Origin: an uncultured Clostridia bacterium
Lineage (GTDB): Bacteria; Bacillota; Clostridia; Christensenellales; CAG-138
Direction of reading: 5' to 3'
Length of the DNA stretch: 64,000 nucleotides
NCBI GenBank assembly: GCA_934633985.1
Contig: CAKTYU010000003.1
Coordinates: 62,001 to 126,000, forward strand
Shown one piece after another: positions 23,951-32,976 of the stretch. Within the stretch, counting starts at the first letter, position 1; each line of letters starts with the position of its first letter. A program made the translations under genes and the position numbers. The notes under the pieces are model-generated. The model saw only the letters and a list, made by a program, of their open reading frames with translations, was not told the origin of the DNA and made no database searches.

Positions 23951-25939
23951 ATGAGTGAATCAGCATATAAGGATGCCGCACACGCGGATATCAATACCAT
24001 TTTCAAAAGCATATTGCCGCAATACGGACGTGAACCCCGCGAAGGGCAGATCAAGCTATGCCATGTTATGTTTGACGCACTGGCAGATAAGCGGATCGCC
24101 CTGTGCGATGCAGGCGTCGGTGTAGGCAAGACCGACGCTTTCATCATCGCAGCGCTCATTCTCTATAAATTCTATCCTTGCGACCGACGGCTCCTCGATT
24201 ACTACGGTAAGGATGGAGGTATGCTACCATTTGTTATAGCCACCTCCAACATCCAGCTCCAACGGGCAATATTGGACGAGTACATACCCTTTCTGTCCGA
24301 TGTGCTTCTGAAAAGCGGTATTATACCGCAGCCCTTCCATGGCGAGATACAAAAGGGTAAGCAAAACTACGTGTGCCTGGAGCGGCTCATGCACAGGCTA
24401 AATACTGTGAACCTCGAAAAGAAAAACCCCGCTCAACGCAATGCGCTGCTCCGCTTGCAGGGCGAGGGCGACCTCGACCGCATTCCCGAACTGAGCGCAT
24501 ACGACCGCAGACGGGTGTGCGTTCCGCGCCAGTGCCGCGCCGGCTGTATCTCCTCCGCTGCCTGCCTTTACCGCCGGCACATGAGGAACACCATGGCGCA
24601 TCCCGCGCTTTTCCAAGTGTGCAATCATCATTACCTTCTGGCGGATATGACACATTGGGAGCAGGATGCAGCACCAATCATACCGAACTACCGCGGCGTA
24701 ATCATAGACGAGGCACATCAGTTATACGCAGCAGTACAGGCAATCTGCGGAAAGAACCTATCGCATGAAAATGTGGAAGCGTTATTGTCGGATCTTCGCA
24801 GCATACGTATGAACACGTCGGCAAACAAGCTCGCCTCATCCTTTGACCACCTATTTCGGGCGTTCTTCCATCAGGCAAGGGATGAGGCGCTTTATAAAAA
24901 GACGGCGGAGTGCAAAGCAGCGCTTAAAGACGCGATGAACGCTCTGGATGACGCCGTTAACGTTATGCAGGGCTGGCAAAGAGCCGGCAGACATCGCCGC
25001 AGGCTACTGGAGTTCCGCGAGGTTCTCGACCGCTTTCACACAAACAACGCGCGGTATTTTTGTTATTCTGAATGGGACGATACCGGCTCCCCCTGCCTAA
25101 AAACTGTAGACAAGAGCTACCGGGACAGGCTGAACGTTATGTTCTGGCATAAGCCTTTCGGCTTCGTCCTGACCAGCGGCACGCTGGCGGCAGGGGGCAA
25201 CATGGATTTTTTTAGAACCCGCATGGGTCTGGAAACTAACGGCAGGCTGTTGGAAAGCTATACGCCCTCGCCTTTTGATTACAGGGGCAACGGCCTGATT
25301 TATATTCCAAAAAGTATGCCGCGCTGCATCGACAAGGCGCGGTTTCAGGGCGGGGCCGCAAAAGAGATAGCAAGACTCATCCGTGCGACCGGAGGGCATA
25401 CGCTGGTGCTGTGCACCTCGTTTGGCGAAACACGGGAGCTGTTCGAGCGGGTCAAGTGCATTGTAAGCGAATTTCCTCTCTTCGCCATGTACCATAGGGG
25501 CAGACAATATCTTGAGGCCTTCCGCACTTCCCGCAACGGCGTACTATTCATGTCCGGCTCTTGGGAGGGCTTGGACTTCCCCGGCGACATCGTATCCTCC
25601 CTAATCATCCCCCGCCTGCCATTCCCGCGCAGGGACGCACTGCATGAGGGGCAACGCAATGAATACCGCGAGATTATAGATTTCCTCAACAGCGTCATAA
25701 CGCCGGAAATGCAAATAAAAATATCACAAGGCGCGGGGCGCATACACAGGCTCGTGACCGACACCGGAGTGATATCAGTGCTGGACCGCCGCGCTGCGCC
25801 TGGAGCCGGATACCATGAGGCGGTCATGGCAGCGCTGCCCCCTTGCCCGGTCACGCGGGAGCTTTCGGATGTGACGCAGTTCATCATGCTCAGAAAAAAC
25901 GCCGATTACTTCTTCCCGGAGGATAATTGCGGTGAATGA
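23951..25939 (+). CDS. DinG/XPD-like superfamily 2 DNA helicase
   Basis: A 662-residue protein with Walker A 'DAGVGVGKTDA' (about 54-64), DEAH box 'IIDEAHQLY' (about 252-260), 'GSWEGLDFPGD' and motif VI 'ISQGAGRIHR'. Between motifs I and II are clustered cysteines ('CVPRQCRAGC', then a further Cys) consistent with the 4Fe-4S cluster of DinG/XPD helicases. Likely role: 5'-3' unwinding during transfer or replication of the element (inference). The start at 23951 is preferred (GGAAGG 10 nt upstream) over a GTG at 23930. Its end overlaps the next small gene by 8 nt. Confidence 0.85.
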   Translation: MSESAYKDAAHADINTIFKSILPQYGREPREGQIKLCHVMFDALADKRIALCDAGVGVGKTDAFIIAALILYKFYPCDRRLLDYYGKDGGMLPFVIATSNIQLQRAILDEYIPFLSDVLLKSGIIPQPFHGEIQKGKQNYVCLERLMHRLNTVNLEKKNPAQRNALLRLQGEGDLDRIPELSAYDRRRVCVPRQCRAGCISSAACLYRRHMRNTMAHPALFQVCNHHYLLADMTHWEQDAAPIIPNYRGVIIDEAHQLYAAVQAICGKNLSHENVEALLSDLRSIRMNTSANKLASSFDHLFRAFFHQARDEALYKKTAECKAALKDAMNALDDAVNVMQGWQRAGRHRRRLLEFREVLDRFHTNNARYFCYSEWDDTGSPCLKTVDKSYRDRLNVMFWHKPFGFVLTSGTLAAGGNMDFFRTRMGLETNGRLLESYTPSPFDYRGNGLIYIPKSMPRCIDKARFQGGAAKEIARLIRATGGHTLVLCTSFGETRELFERVKCIVSEFPLFAMYHRGRQYLEAFRTSRNGVLFMSGSWEGLDFPGDIVSSLIIPRLPFPRRDALHEGQRNEYREIIDFLNSVITPEMQIKISQGAGRIHRLVTDTGVISVLDRRAAPGAGYHEAVMAALPPCPVTRELSDVTQFIMLRKNADYFFPEDNCGE

Positions 25940-26093
25940 ATTGCATTACAGCATTTCGGTGCGATTTTTGAAAGGGTTGCTCCGCGATGGCCTGCTCTCG
26001 GAAAAGGAATACGAAGCAGCACATGGAGTGCTGCTCAGATGGTATAAGCCGTTGATGGCGCCGGTGAGATGCAAGCGCACCACGACGGCATAG
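25932..26093 (+). CDS. SHOCT-like small protein
   Basis: A 53-residue frame starting with GTG inside the helicase end and stopping at TAG 26091-26093. The core 'LLRDGLLSEKEYEAAHGVLL' has the SHOCT pattern (short helical motif with 'G.LS..E(F/Y)'), common at the ends of Firmicute element genes and thought to mediate oligomerisation. The 8-nt overlap with the helicase gene indicates coupling. It lies about 100 bp before the first recombinase. Confidence 0.6.
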   Translation: MNELHYSISVRFLKGLLRDGLLSEKEYEAAHGVLLRWYKPLMAPVRCKRTTTA

Positions 26094-26194
26094 TGTTTGT
26101 ACTTTGCCGTGGATATACTGCCGTTTTTATGGTAGCGTTGTTGACTGACAAAGGACTCTGATCCATACAAATATGGCGAAAGGTAGGAGTAAGT

Positions 26195-27736
26195 ATGCGC
26201 GAAGTGATTGTGATAAGCCCGAATGCGGTTCCGTTATATGATAAGATACGAACAGCCGCATACTGCCGGGTCAGTTCCGATTCCAACGAACAGCTCGCAT
26301 CCTTCTCTGCCCAGGTCAGCGAGTATACAACGCGCATCCGGAAAAACCCTGATTGGGTTATGGCGGACATTTATGCCGACGAGGGCATAACCGGGATCAG
26401 CGCGTCAAAGCGCCCTGAGTTTCAACGCATGATGGCCGACTGTCGCAAAAAGAAGATAGACCGTATACTCACTAAATCCATATCCCGGTTTGCACGCAAC
26501 GTCAGGGAGTGCATAGAATACGTCCGCGAACTGCAGAGCCTCGGCGTCTCCGTAGAGTTTGAGAAGGAAGGCATAGACACCGCCTTCCTCTCAGGTGAAA
26601 TGATGATTGCCGTATTCGGCTCGCTGGCGCAGGAGGAATCCCAATCCATATCATCAAATATGATCCAATCGTATGATATGCGAATGCGGAAAGGCGAATT
26701 CGTCACTTGTAAGGCACCATTTGGTTATAGCCTCGACCGATGTAGCTTGCTCGTGGACCCTGAAGAAGCGAATACCGTGCGCTTCATTTTCAACAGCTAT
26801 ATCAATGGAATGAGTACGCGGGAGATTGCCGAACGGCTGAACGAACAGCAGATGAGCAATCGCGGGAATATATGGCTCTCCCGCACTATTTCATTAATGT
26901 TGAAAAATGAAAAATACATAGGAAACGTACATAACCGAAAAAGCCAAAGCCGCATTAAAACCAACGCCTTTGACGCATATTCTCCAAGAGCCGAATATTA
27001 TGTGGAAAACTCGCATCCAGCCATTATCGACCATTCAACCTTTGAAAAGGCAGCGTACATCATGAAACGCCGGACAACAAGCGTCATCGCGCAGAAGATG
27101 AGCAAACCTTCAGTTCTGGCAGGTAAAATGCAGTGTGGGATATGCGGCGGTATAATGCGAAGAAAGGCAGGCCGTAGCGGGTATGTAAGCTGGTCGTGCC
27201 GAAAGCATGACCAGAAAAAAGAGGATTGTGAACTCCTTCCAATTTCAGACACGAGCGTCATAACTGCTGCCCATAATATGATGATATTACTGTCTGGTAC
27301 ATATAAAAGCGTTTTGCTGCCAATGGAGGTGCAGCTGAGGCAGCTAAGGACAATGCGACTATCTCATGACATTTCACTATCCGAATTAAATCTGGATATC
27401 ACCAATATTGCAAGCCAACTCCACGTTTTGAGCAGACTGAAATCAAAAGGTGCTATAGATGATAAGTCATATTTGTTTCAAACCAGCGAACTGAAGCGAA
27501 AGCTGATTACTTTGAAGGAGCAGCGGCAGATTACAATAGAAGATCAGCAAGCAGACGATTCTCTTGAACAAACGCAAGCTATTATCGAGGCTTTGAATAA
27601 TATCTCCCAAGCCCCTTTCTCTAACGAAGATGGTTATGCTTTGGGAGATGTCGTCGACAAAGTCATCGTAGGGAAAGACAAAAGCATTGTTTTTCGGCTG
27701 ATCAATGGATTGGATTTGGGGGAGTTTTATGGGTAA
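26195..27736 (+). CDS. Large serine recombinase 1
   Basis: A 513-residue site-specific recombinase. The resolvase catalytic domain (about 18-160) holds 'AAYCRVSSDSNEQLASF' with the nucleophilic serine just after 'CRVS', plus 'SRFARN'. The recombinase domain (about 170-290) has 'FGYSLD', 'STREIAERLN' and 'MLKNEKYIGN'. A zinc-ribbon follows ('CGICGGIMRRK..SWSCRKH', about 309-340), then a coiled-coil region. It integrates or excises the element without needing homology. AGGAGT is just upstream of the ATG. Its end overlaps the second recombinase gene by 8 nt. Confidence 0.95.
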   Translation: MREVIVISPNAVPLYDKIRTAAYCRVSSDSNEQLASFSAQVSEYTTRIRKNPDWVMADIYADEGITGISASKRPEFQRMMADCRKKKIDRILTKSISRFARNVRECIEYVRELQSLGVSVEFEKEGIDTAFLSGEMMIAVFGSLAQEESQSISSNMIQSYDMRMRKGEFVTCKAPFGYSLDRCSLLVDPEEANTVRFIFNSYINGMSTREIAERLNEQQMSNRGNIWLSRTISLMLKNEKYIGNVHNRKSQSRIKTNAFDAYSPRAEYYVENSHPAIIDHSTFEKAAYIMKRRTTSVIAQKMSKPSVLAGKMQCGICGGIMRRKAGRSGYVSWSCRKHDQKKEDCELLPISDTSVITAAHNMMILLSGTYKSVLLPMEVQLRQLRTMRLSHDISLSELNLDITNIASQLHVLSRLKSKGAIDDKSYLFQTSELKRKLITLKEQRQITIEDQQADDSLEQTQAIIEALNNISQAPFSNEDGYALGDVVDKVIVGKDKSIVFRLINGLDLGEFYG

Positions 27737-28292
27737 AAACAGAATTCTGCCTTTCGGTTACAAGGTAAATGACGGTAAAATCATAATTGACGATTCAGAG
27801 GCGAAGGTTGTTCGTATGGCTTTTAACGAATACATATATGGTGCTTCGTATGTGAAAATTGCGGATCTGCTTCAACGCAGCGGTGTGCGGTATCACGCAA
27901 ATACGCCCGCATGGAATAAGCAGATGATAAGCCGGATGTTAGAAAATCGCAAATATATCGGCACCGATGAGTATCCGCAAATCATTGACAGCATGACCTT
28001 CGAGCGTGCTGCGGCTATAAAAAAGAGCAGGTATGTTAAAAAACGAAAAGCGAAAGTCAACGCCAAGCCGCCTGTGCTTCCAGTCGAACTACGAAAGCCG
28101 AAGCCGAGCATGGCTGCGACACGGCTACAAAACGAGGTAACACGAGCACTGAGTATGCCGATAAACGAACCTGGATATGTCAGGAAGCTCATATTCGACT
28201 TAGCGGTAGAGCGGTTTAGAAACTATTTGGAAGCGCAGATGTTAATAGATAGCAATCAGAGGGGTGGCGATATTGTCGCTCCTTTTGAATAA
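27729..28292 (+). CDS. Recombinase-domain protein lacking the catalytic resolvase domain
   Basis: A 187-residue protein that starts directly in the recombinase domain ('LPFGYKVNDGKIIIDDSEAK', 'MLENRKYIGTDEYPQI') and ends in a helical tail. The resolvase domain with the active serine is absent. The start at 27729 has GGGGGAG upstream and overlaps the end of recombinase 1, so the short form is a genuine coupled gene, not a broken one. By family logic it could bind the att site as an accessory subunit, but this is inference. Confidence 0.85.
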   Translation: MGKNRILPFGYKVNDGKIIIDDSEAKVVRMAFNEYIYGASYVKIADLLQRSGVRYHANTPAWNKQMISRMLENRKYIGTDEYPQIIDSMTFERAAAIKKSRYVKKRKAKVNAKPPVLPVELRKPKPSMAATRLQNEVTRALSMPINEPGYVRKLIFDLAVERFRNYLEAQMLIDSNQRGGDIVAPFE

Positions 28293-28315
28293 ACCAATGA
28301 AAGTGAGGATGAGAG

Positions 28316-29965
28316 ATGACAGAGCCACGGGAACCCTCCCCGAAAAAAACGGTAACCATAATACCCGCCAAGCAATGCACGCACGCAACGGATGGTAGAA
28401 AGCACGGGCCTTTGCGCGTGGCTGCGTATTGCCGCGTCAGCACGGACGATGAAGAACAGATCACAAGCTACAAAAACCAGATCGCCCACTACACTGATAG
28501 AATCAACAGCAACCCTGACTGGACACTGGCAGGGATTTTCGCCGACGAAGGCATAACCGGTACCAGCACCAGAAAGCGCACCGAATTCAACAAACTCATC
28601 GCATTGTGCAAGCGCGGCAAGGTGGACATCATATTGACCAAGTCCACCTCCCGTTTCGCCCGCAATACACTGGATTGCCTTAAATACACCCGTATGCTCA
28701 AGGAACTCGGCGTAGCCGTGATTTTTGAAAAGGAAAACATCAACACAGCCACCATGAACAGCGAGTTGATACTAAGTTTTTACGGCAGCTTCGCGCAAGC
28801 CGAAAGCGAGTCCCTGAGCAAAAACGTAGCTCTCGGCAACCGCTATGGCTTCAAGCAAGGACGAGTGCGGATTAATTACACATATTTGCTTGGCTACCGC
28901 AAAGGCGCAGATGGGCAGCCTGAAATCATCCCCGAAGAAGCGGTCGTCATCCGGAGAATATTCCATAGCTTTTTAGCAGGCTACAGCATAGGGCGCATAA
29001 AGGCGGAGTTGGAGCAGGACGGCATACGGTCGGTCACGCAGAAAGGGCAGTGGTCTCGCTCGGTGATCGCGGGTATCCTGCGTAACGAAAAATATATAGG
29101 CGACGCACTGCTGCAAAAGACTTACGTCACAGACTGCATCAGCAAAAAGGTCAAGAAGAACAATGGTGAACTGCCCCAGTACTATGTGAAGGACAACCAC
29201 CCGGCAATCATAGAACGTACAGTTTTCAATCAGGTGCAGGAGGAATTCGCTAGGCGTAACAGCAAGCCAAAGGCCTCGCAGAAGCCCACTAAGACTAACC
29301 TGGGTAAGTTTTCCAGTAAATACGCACTTACCGAGCTTCTCTACTGCGGCGAGTGCGGCACACCCTACCGCCGCACCACATGGACCCGTAACGGGCAGAA
29401 GAAGATCGTGTGGCGCTGCATAAGCCGCCTCGAAAACGGCAGGGCCATGTGCAAGGACTCGCCTACCATCCCAGAAGCGGAACTGCATGACGCCATTCTC
29501 CGCGGCTTCCGCCTGCTGGCCGCACAGCAGAATGAAATACATACCGGACTTCAGGAGGCGTTATACACAGCGGTATCCGGGCAAGATGGCGACTCACCTG
29601 AAACCATCGACAATATGATAGCCGAGCAGGACGAGCGGCGGTCGAAGCTCATAGAAAAGATGGTCAAGGCAGGTGCGGATGAGAGCCACTATATCGCCGA
29701 GCTGACCATGATAGCGAATGCTGTTAACACACTTCGTCTACGCAAGGCCGATATGGAGCGGGACGCCTTGAATCATGAAACCGCTGAAGCGCGGCTGGCA
29801 GTAATGCGGGAGCGTCTGAACGACGCCGATCTCAGTCTTGATGATTACGACGACATACTTGTCAGACAGGCAGTGGAAAGCGTGAAGGTGCTATCGCGGA
29901 ATAAGATACTCATACGCTTCAAGGTCGGTATCGAAATGACGATTGAACTGAAGCCGGCTGAATAA
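28316..29965 (+). CDS. Large serine recombinase 3
   Basis: A 549-residue recombinase. Catalytic domain 'AAYCRVSTDDEEQ' (about 32-44) and 'TSRFARNTLDCLKY'; recombinase domain with 'LLGYRKGADGQPEI' and 'ILRNEKYIGDALL'; zinc-ribbon 'CGECGTPYRRTTW..WRCISR' (about 342-370); coiled coil; C-terminal beta segment 'RFKVGIEMTIEL'. All key motifs are present. The last 81 bp, including the stop, plus the next 73 bp are duplicated at 50432-50584. It ends the three-recombinase operon and lies at the right end of the element. Confidence 0.95.
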   Translation: MTEPREPSPKKTVTIIPAKQCTHATDGRKHGPLRVAAYCRVSTDDEEQITSYKNQIAHYTDRINSNPDWTLAGIFADEGITGTSTRKRTEFNKLIALCKRGKVDIILTKSTSRFARNTLDCLKYTRMLKELGVAVIFEKENINTATMNSELILSFYGSFAQAESESLSKNVALGNRYGFKQGRVRINYTYLLGYRKGADGQPEIIPEEAVVIRRIFHSFLAGYSIGRIKAELEQDGIRSVTQKGQWSRSVIAGILRNEKYIGDALLQKTYVTDCISKKVKKNNGELPQYYVKDNHPAIIERTVFNQVQEEFARRNSKPKASQKPTKTNLGKFSSKYALTELLYCGECGTPYRRTTWTRNGQKKIVWRCISRLENGRAMCKDSPTIPEAELHDAILRGFRLLAAQQNEIHTGLQEALYTAVSGQDGDSPETIDNMIAEQDERRSKLIEKMVKAGADESHYIAELTMIANAVNTLRLRKADMERDALNHETAEARLAVMRERLNDADLSLDDYDDILVRQAVESVKVLSRNKILIRFKVGIEMTIELKPAE

Positions 29966-30038
29966 TCCCGTTTATTATCGGAAACTGCCTAAGCATCATA
30001 ACTCTTTTTATTGCAGCTAAATTGACCGATAGTGCCAA
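29885..30038 (+). repeat. Direct repeat copy A (right end of the recombinase element)
   Basis: 154 bp comprising the last codons of the third recombinase and its downstream flank. An almost identical 153-bp copy stands at 50432-50584; the only difference I find is a deleted C in a T-rich run near 30003. Both copies end at CCAA and are then followed by a terminator-type hairpin. Confidence 0.92.
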
Positions 30039-30078
30039 GCCTCCGTCCGGTTTTACCGGATGGAGGCTTTTTCTTGTC
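30039..30078 (+). terminator. Intrinsic terminator at the element's right junction
   Basis: A 13-bp stem (30039-30051 with 30055-30067, one G-U pair) followed by TTTTTCTTG. It begins exactly where the direct repeat ends. Confidence 0.85.
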
Positions 30079-30183
30079 TTGAGCCGCGCCCACAAAAGCC
30101 GCGGTAGAATCGTTCACAAATTTTATGGTATAATTTGAATGTGGAAATTGGATAACAGAGCGGAAGCTGTGGAGGGAATTTAT

Positions 30184-30297
30184 ATGGTTGATTTTATGGT
30201 TGAAATATTTACCGAGGCTGCTGACGTCCTTATTACTTTTTGGTTAGACAATGTTATTGATAAGTTTACCAAAAGAAGAAAACAGCCTCCGGCTTAA
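30184..30297 (+). CDS. Small protein of unknown function (37 aa)
   Basis: A short frame with GAGGGA 6 nt before its ATG and a TATAAT at 30129-30134. The peptide has one amphipathic or hydrophobic helix ('IFTEAADVLITFWLDNVID') and a basic tail ('KFTKRRKQPP'). Similar tiny proteins are common in gut Clostridia but I know no function. Confidence 0.55.
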   Translation: MVDFMVEIFTEAADVLITFWLDNVIDKFTKRRKQPPA

Positions 30298-30362
30298 GGT
30301 TGAAAACGAAAAACGAATTCGGCAAAGGAGAGCAGATTGCATGATGAAATGAGAAAGTCAGA

Positions 30363-30379
30363 GTCCAAATTATTTGGAC
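30363..30379. other. Short perfect hairpin
   Basis: An 8-bp inverted repeat (30363-30370 with 30372-30379) with a 1-nt centre between two small genes. It has no T-run, so it is more an operator-like palindrome than a terminator. Confidence 0.4.
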
Positions 30380-30479
30380 CTTACGTATATTTTACAAAAT
30401 TCTGGCAGAATTGTTCATAAGTCATATAGTATAATTTTATGAATCAGAATAGAAAGATTGGAATTGCAGGAGGCTAATT

Positions 30480-30695
30480 ATGAAAAACAAAGGTTGGAGA
30501 TTTTTTCAAATCATTCAACTTATTATTTTCTTATGCCTTAGTGTGTTCTTATTCGCAAGAACGGTAGACGGGCATGGAACTGTACAGACATTAGAAGTAA
30601 AGCTGATTAGTTTTGCTATATGGGCGGCTTTTTATCTTGGCGTCTTAGCCATAGAGTGGTTAATCTACTTTATTGTTCGACGCTCAAAAAAGTAA
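30480..30695 (+). CDS. Small two-helix membrane protein
   Basis: A 71-residue protein with two membrane segments (about 8-26 and 44-66), a short charged loop ('RTVDGHGTVQTLEVK') and a basic C-terminus ('RRSKK'). AGGAGG lies 6 nt before the ATG and a TATAAT at 30430-30435. No family recognised. Confidence 0.7.
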   Translation: MKNKGWRFFQIIQLIIFLCLSVFLFARTVDGHGTVQTLEVKLISFAIWAAFYLGVLAIEWLIYFIVRRSKK

Positions 30696-30939
30696 AGTGA
30701 TATACGGATTTGCCGAACCGATAAAAACCCTTTAGGAACTAAATGGCGCACTTCTATGCTCTCCTATTGAGAGTATCGTGCGTCCCGGGCCGTTTCATTC
30801 TGCCTCAGCATACAAAGGCTTCTTGACCGAGAATGTTTCGTCACGACCTTCCGTCAAGATGGCCGCACCCCATAGAATACTGTTCGCCGCCGACAAGTAT
30901 GGAAAAGAAAACTTGAATTTAACAAAGGAGTGTGATTGT

Positions 30940-31251
30940 ATGAGAAAAGTTTTATTCTATTTACCTGCCGCTATATACACTATTGCAGTAATTGCTCTTA
31001 ATATAATCCTCAAGACATTTTCCCCATTATGGTATTTGGGGGTCGTTTTATTGTGGCTTGGTGGATTTTTGCTTAACAAGGGAAAGGTATGGGGAAGTCT
31101 ATTGGGGCTACTCCCTGCTATTCATCTTCTGTATATGAGCACACAATTCACAGGTCAAGCTATCAACATAGAAATGCCATTAGGATTGATAACAGCATTA
31201 TATGTAATCACCTGTGGATTATGGGTTTGGAAGAAAGATTCCAATAAGTAA
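30940..31251 (+). CDS. Small multi-pass membrane protein
   Basis: A 103-residue protein with three or four hydrophobic segments ('YLPAAIYTIAVIALNIIL', 'WYLGVVLLWLGGFLL', 'LITALYVITCGLWVW') and a lysine-rich end. The start at 30940 is chosen because AAAGGAG lies 9 nt upstream; the longer frame from 30778 has no site, and its 54 extra codons look like unrelated sequence. A terminator follows at 31298. Function unknown. Confidence 0.65.
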   Translation: MRKVLFYLPAAIYTIAVIALNIILKTFSPLWYLGVVLLWLGGFLLNKGKVWGSLLGLLPAIHLLYMSTQFTGQAINIEMPLGLITALYVITCGLWVWKKDSNK

Positions 31252-31297
31252 TCTCAGTCTACCTAACAGAACAAAACAACCGAATACTGAAAATTAG

Positions 31298-31342
31298 ACC
31301 GTTGACCTGCGCCGTGTGCGTACAAAGTCGGCGGTCTTTTTT
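31298..31342 (+). terminator. Intrinsic terminator
   Basis: A 10-bp stem with two G-U pairs (31298-31307 with 31327-31336) and a T6 run. It ends the transcript of the 30940 gene. Confidence 0.75.
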
Positions 31343-31352
31343 ATCCCCATTT

Positions 31353-31643
31353 TCAAAAAAGAAGGTCAATCACAATGACAAAACCGAAAATCCTTCGGCC
31401 AGCTCCGGGCCGGAAAGGAGCGAGTCGGGGCAAGGCCTGCGCGGGCATGACCCGCAGGGCGGTGGGTAGGGCCGCCGCCGCGCCATACAGGGGTGCATCC
31501 TTAAGAGGCACCATCGCTACGATCGCGAGCAGCACCAGCAGCAGGGGAAAAGCGCCTGTGAGGGAGCCCAGCAGCATTAAAAGCAATGACGCCCCGGCGC
31601 AGAGCAGCGCCAGAGCGGGCTTGTTTTGCAATAGCTTACACAT
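31353..31643 (-). pseudogene. Truncated membrane-protein fragment
   Basis: The ATG overlaps the oppF end region (TGAT-ATG at 31647-31641). The first ~60 residues are convincingly membrane-like ('LALLCAGASLLLMLLGSL', 'FPLLLVLLAIVAMVPLKD'), but after about residue 75 the frame runs into AT-richer unrelated sequence near 31400. I read this as a gene cut by a deletion or insertion junction. On the plus strand at 31376 a start-like 'MTKPKILRPAP' with an upstream AGAAGGT may be the beginning of another gene cut at the same junction. Confidence 0.45.
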
Positions 31644-31644
31644 A

Positions 31645-32616
31645 TCATCCGTACAGGTGGCAGGCACAGAAATGGCCCGGGGAAAGCTCGTGCAGCTCCG
31701 GGGCCTTCTCGCGGCATACCGGCCTTGCGTGGCCGCACCTTCCGCAGAACTTGCAGCCCGCCGGTGGATCCACAGGGCTGGGCACATCCCTCTCCAGCGC
31801 TATGCGGCGGCACTGCTTTTCATAGTCCGGGTCGGCCACCGGTATGGCCGAAAACAGGGCCGTCGTGTAGGGGTGCCGCGGGTCCCGGTACAGCTCCTGG
31901 CTTTCCGCAAGCTCCATTATGCCGCCGAGGTACATAACGCATACCCTGTCGGATATGTTCTTTACCATGGAAAGGTCGTGGGCGATAAAAAGATATGTAA
32001 GGCCCATATCCTTCTGAATCTCCTCCAGAAGGTTCACCACCTGCGCCTGAATGGACACGTCCGGGGCGGAGATGGGCTCGTCGCAGACTATGAAGCGCGG
32101 GTTTATGGCAAGGCTCCGCGCTATACCTATGCGCTGGCGCTGCCCGCCGGAAAACTCGTGTGGGAAGCGGCTGGCGTGCTCCTTGCTAAGGCCCACCTTC
32201 TCCAGGCAGTCCTAAATCACCCGCTGCCGCTCCTCTCCGGCGCAGAGGCCGTGTATGTCTACGCCCTCGCCTATTATATCCCCCACCGTCATGCGGGGAT
32301 CCAGCGAGGCGTAAGGATCCTGGAATATCATTTGCACCGCCCGTGCGTATTCCCGGCGCTCAGCGGCGCTGAGCCCGGTTATATCCTTCCCCTCGAACGG
32401 TATTTTGCCAGAGGTGGGCTCGTAAAGCTTTACCAGGGTGCGGCCTATGGTGGACTTTCCGCAGCCGGATTCCCCCACGGGGCCGAAGGTCTCGCCCCTA
32501 TATATGGAAAAGCTTATATCGTCCACCGCCTTGAGGTACTGCCTGCCCCCGACCGGAAAGTATTTTTTCAGATGGGATACCTCGAGTATAACTTCATTGT
32601 CCGCAAAATTAGACAT
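31645..32616 (-). pseudogene. oppF: Oligopeptide ABC transporter ATP-binding protein (OppF/DppF), nonsense-interrupted
   Basis: 324 codons with one in-frame TAG at 32212-32214 (probably from CAG). Before the stop: 'VSHLKKYFPVGG', Walker A 'GESGCGKST', Q-loop 'MIFQDPYASLDPRMTV'. After it, in the same frame: signature '[14 protein letters not shown]', Walker B 'FIVCDEP', H-loop '[10 protein letters not shown]' and the OppF C-terminal Cys cluster '[14 protein letters not shown]'. Everything except the stop (and a 'ISAPDVS' in place of the usual 'ALDVS') is intact. It is inverted relative to the other opp genes, suggesting rearrangement. Unless read through, the product is split in two. Confidence 0.9.
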
Positions 32617-32976
32617 ATTCGTCTTCGAATTGAAGAAATGATGAAATAAAAAACCATGTGGCAGTTTTTTACCGAACATTTATTGTATATTATCACGAAA
32701 AGAAGAAAAGGCAAAAAAACCTTGAATAACGGCGCGCCCACATTACATGAGAAGCTATCGTGTTATCCATCATAAAATCATATGCATTATTTTGGGGCAA
32801 TCCAAAAGCTGTATCAGGAGCACCTGTGCTATAATAAAAAAACAATGGCCGGCATCGCAGCAGCATATTTTACATAAGCATCCCACGGCTACATCTTTTA
32901 TTGTTCATCAAGCATACCTTATGCAGGGAAGCTGCATTACAAATAAATATCATAATATCGAGAAGGAGAACTATCG
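32617..32976. other. Intergenic region between oppF and oppA remnants
   Basis: 360 bp, AT-rich, without a gene. It contains TATAAT at 32830-32835 with no good -35 at the right distance, and the ribosome site (AGAAGGAG) of the oppA remnant near 32960. Confidence 0.4.

Noticed and set aside
30778..30939. N-terminal extension of the small membrane protein at 30940
   Set aside because: The 54 extra codons have no ribosome site and look unrelated; AAAGGAG stands before 30940.
31375..32649. 424-codon plus-strand frame
   Set aside because: Mirror of the oppF pseudogene on the opposite strand; the minus strand carries all ABC motifs.
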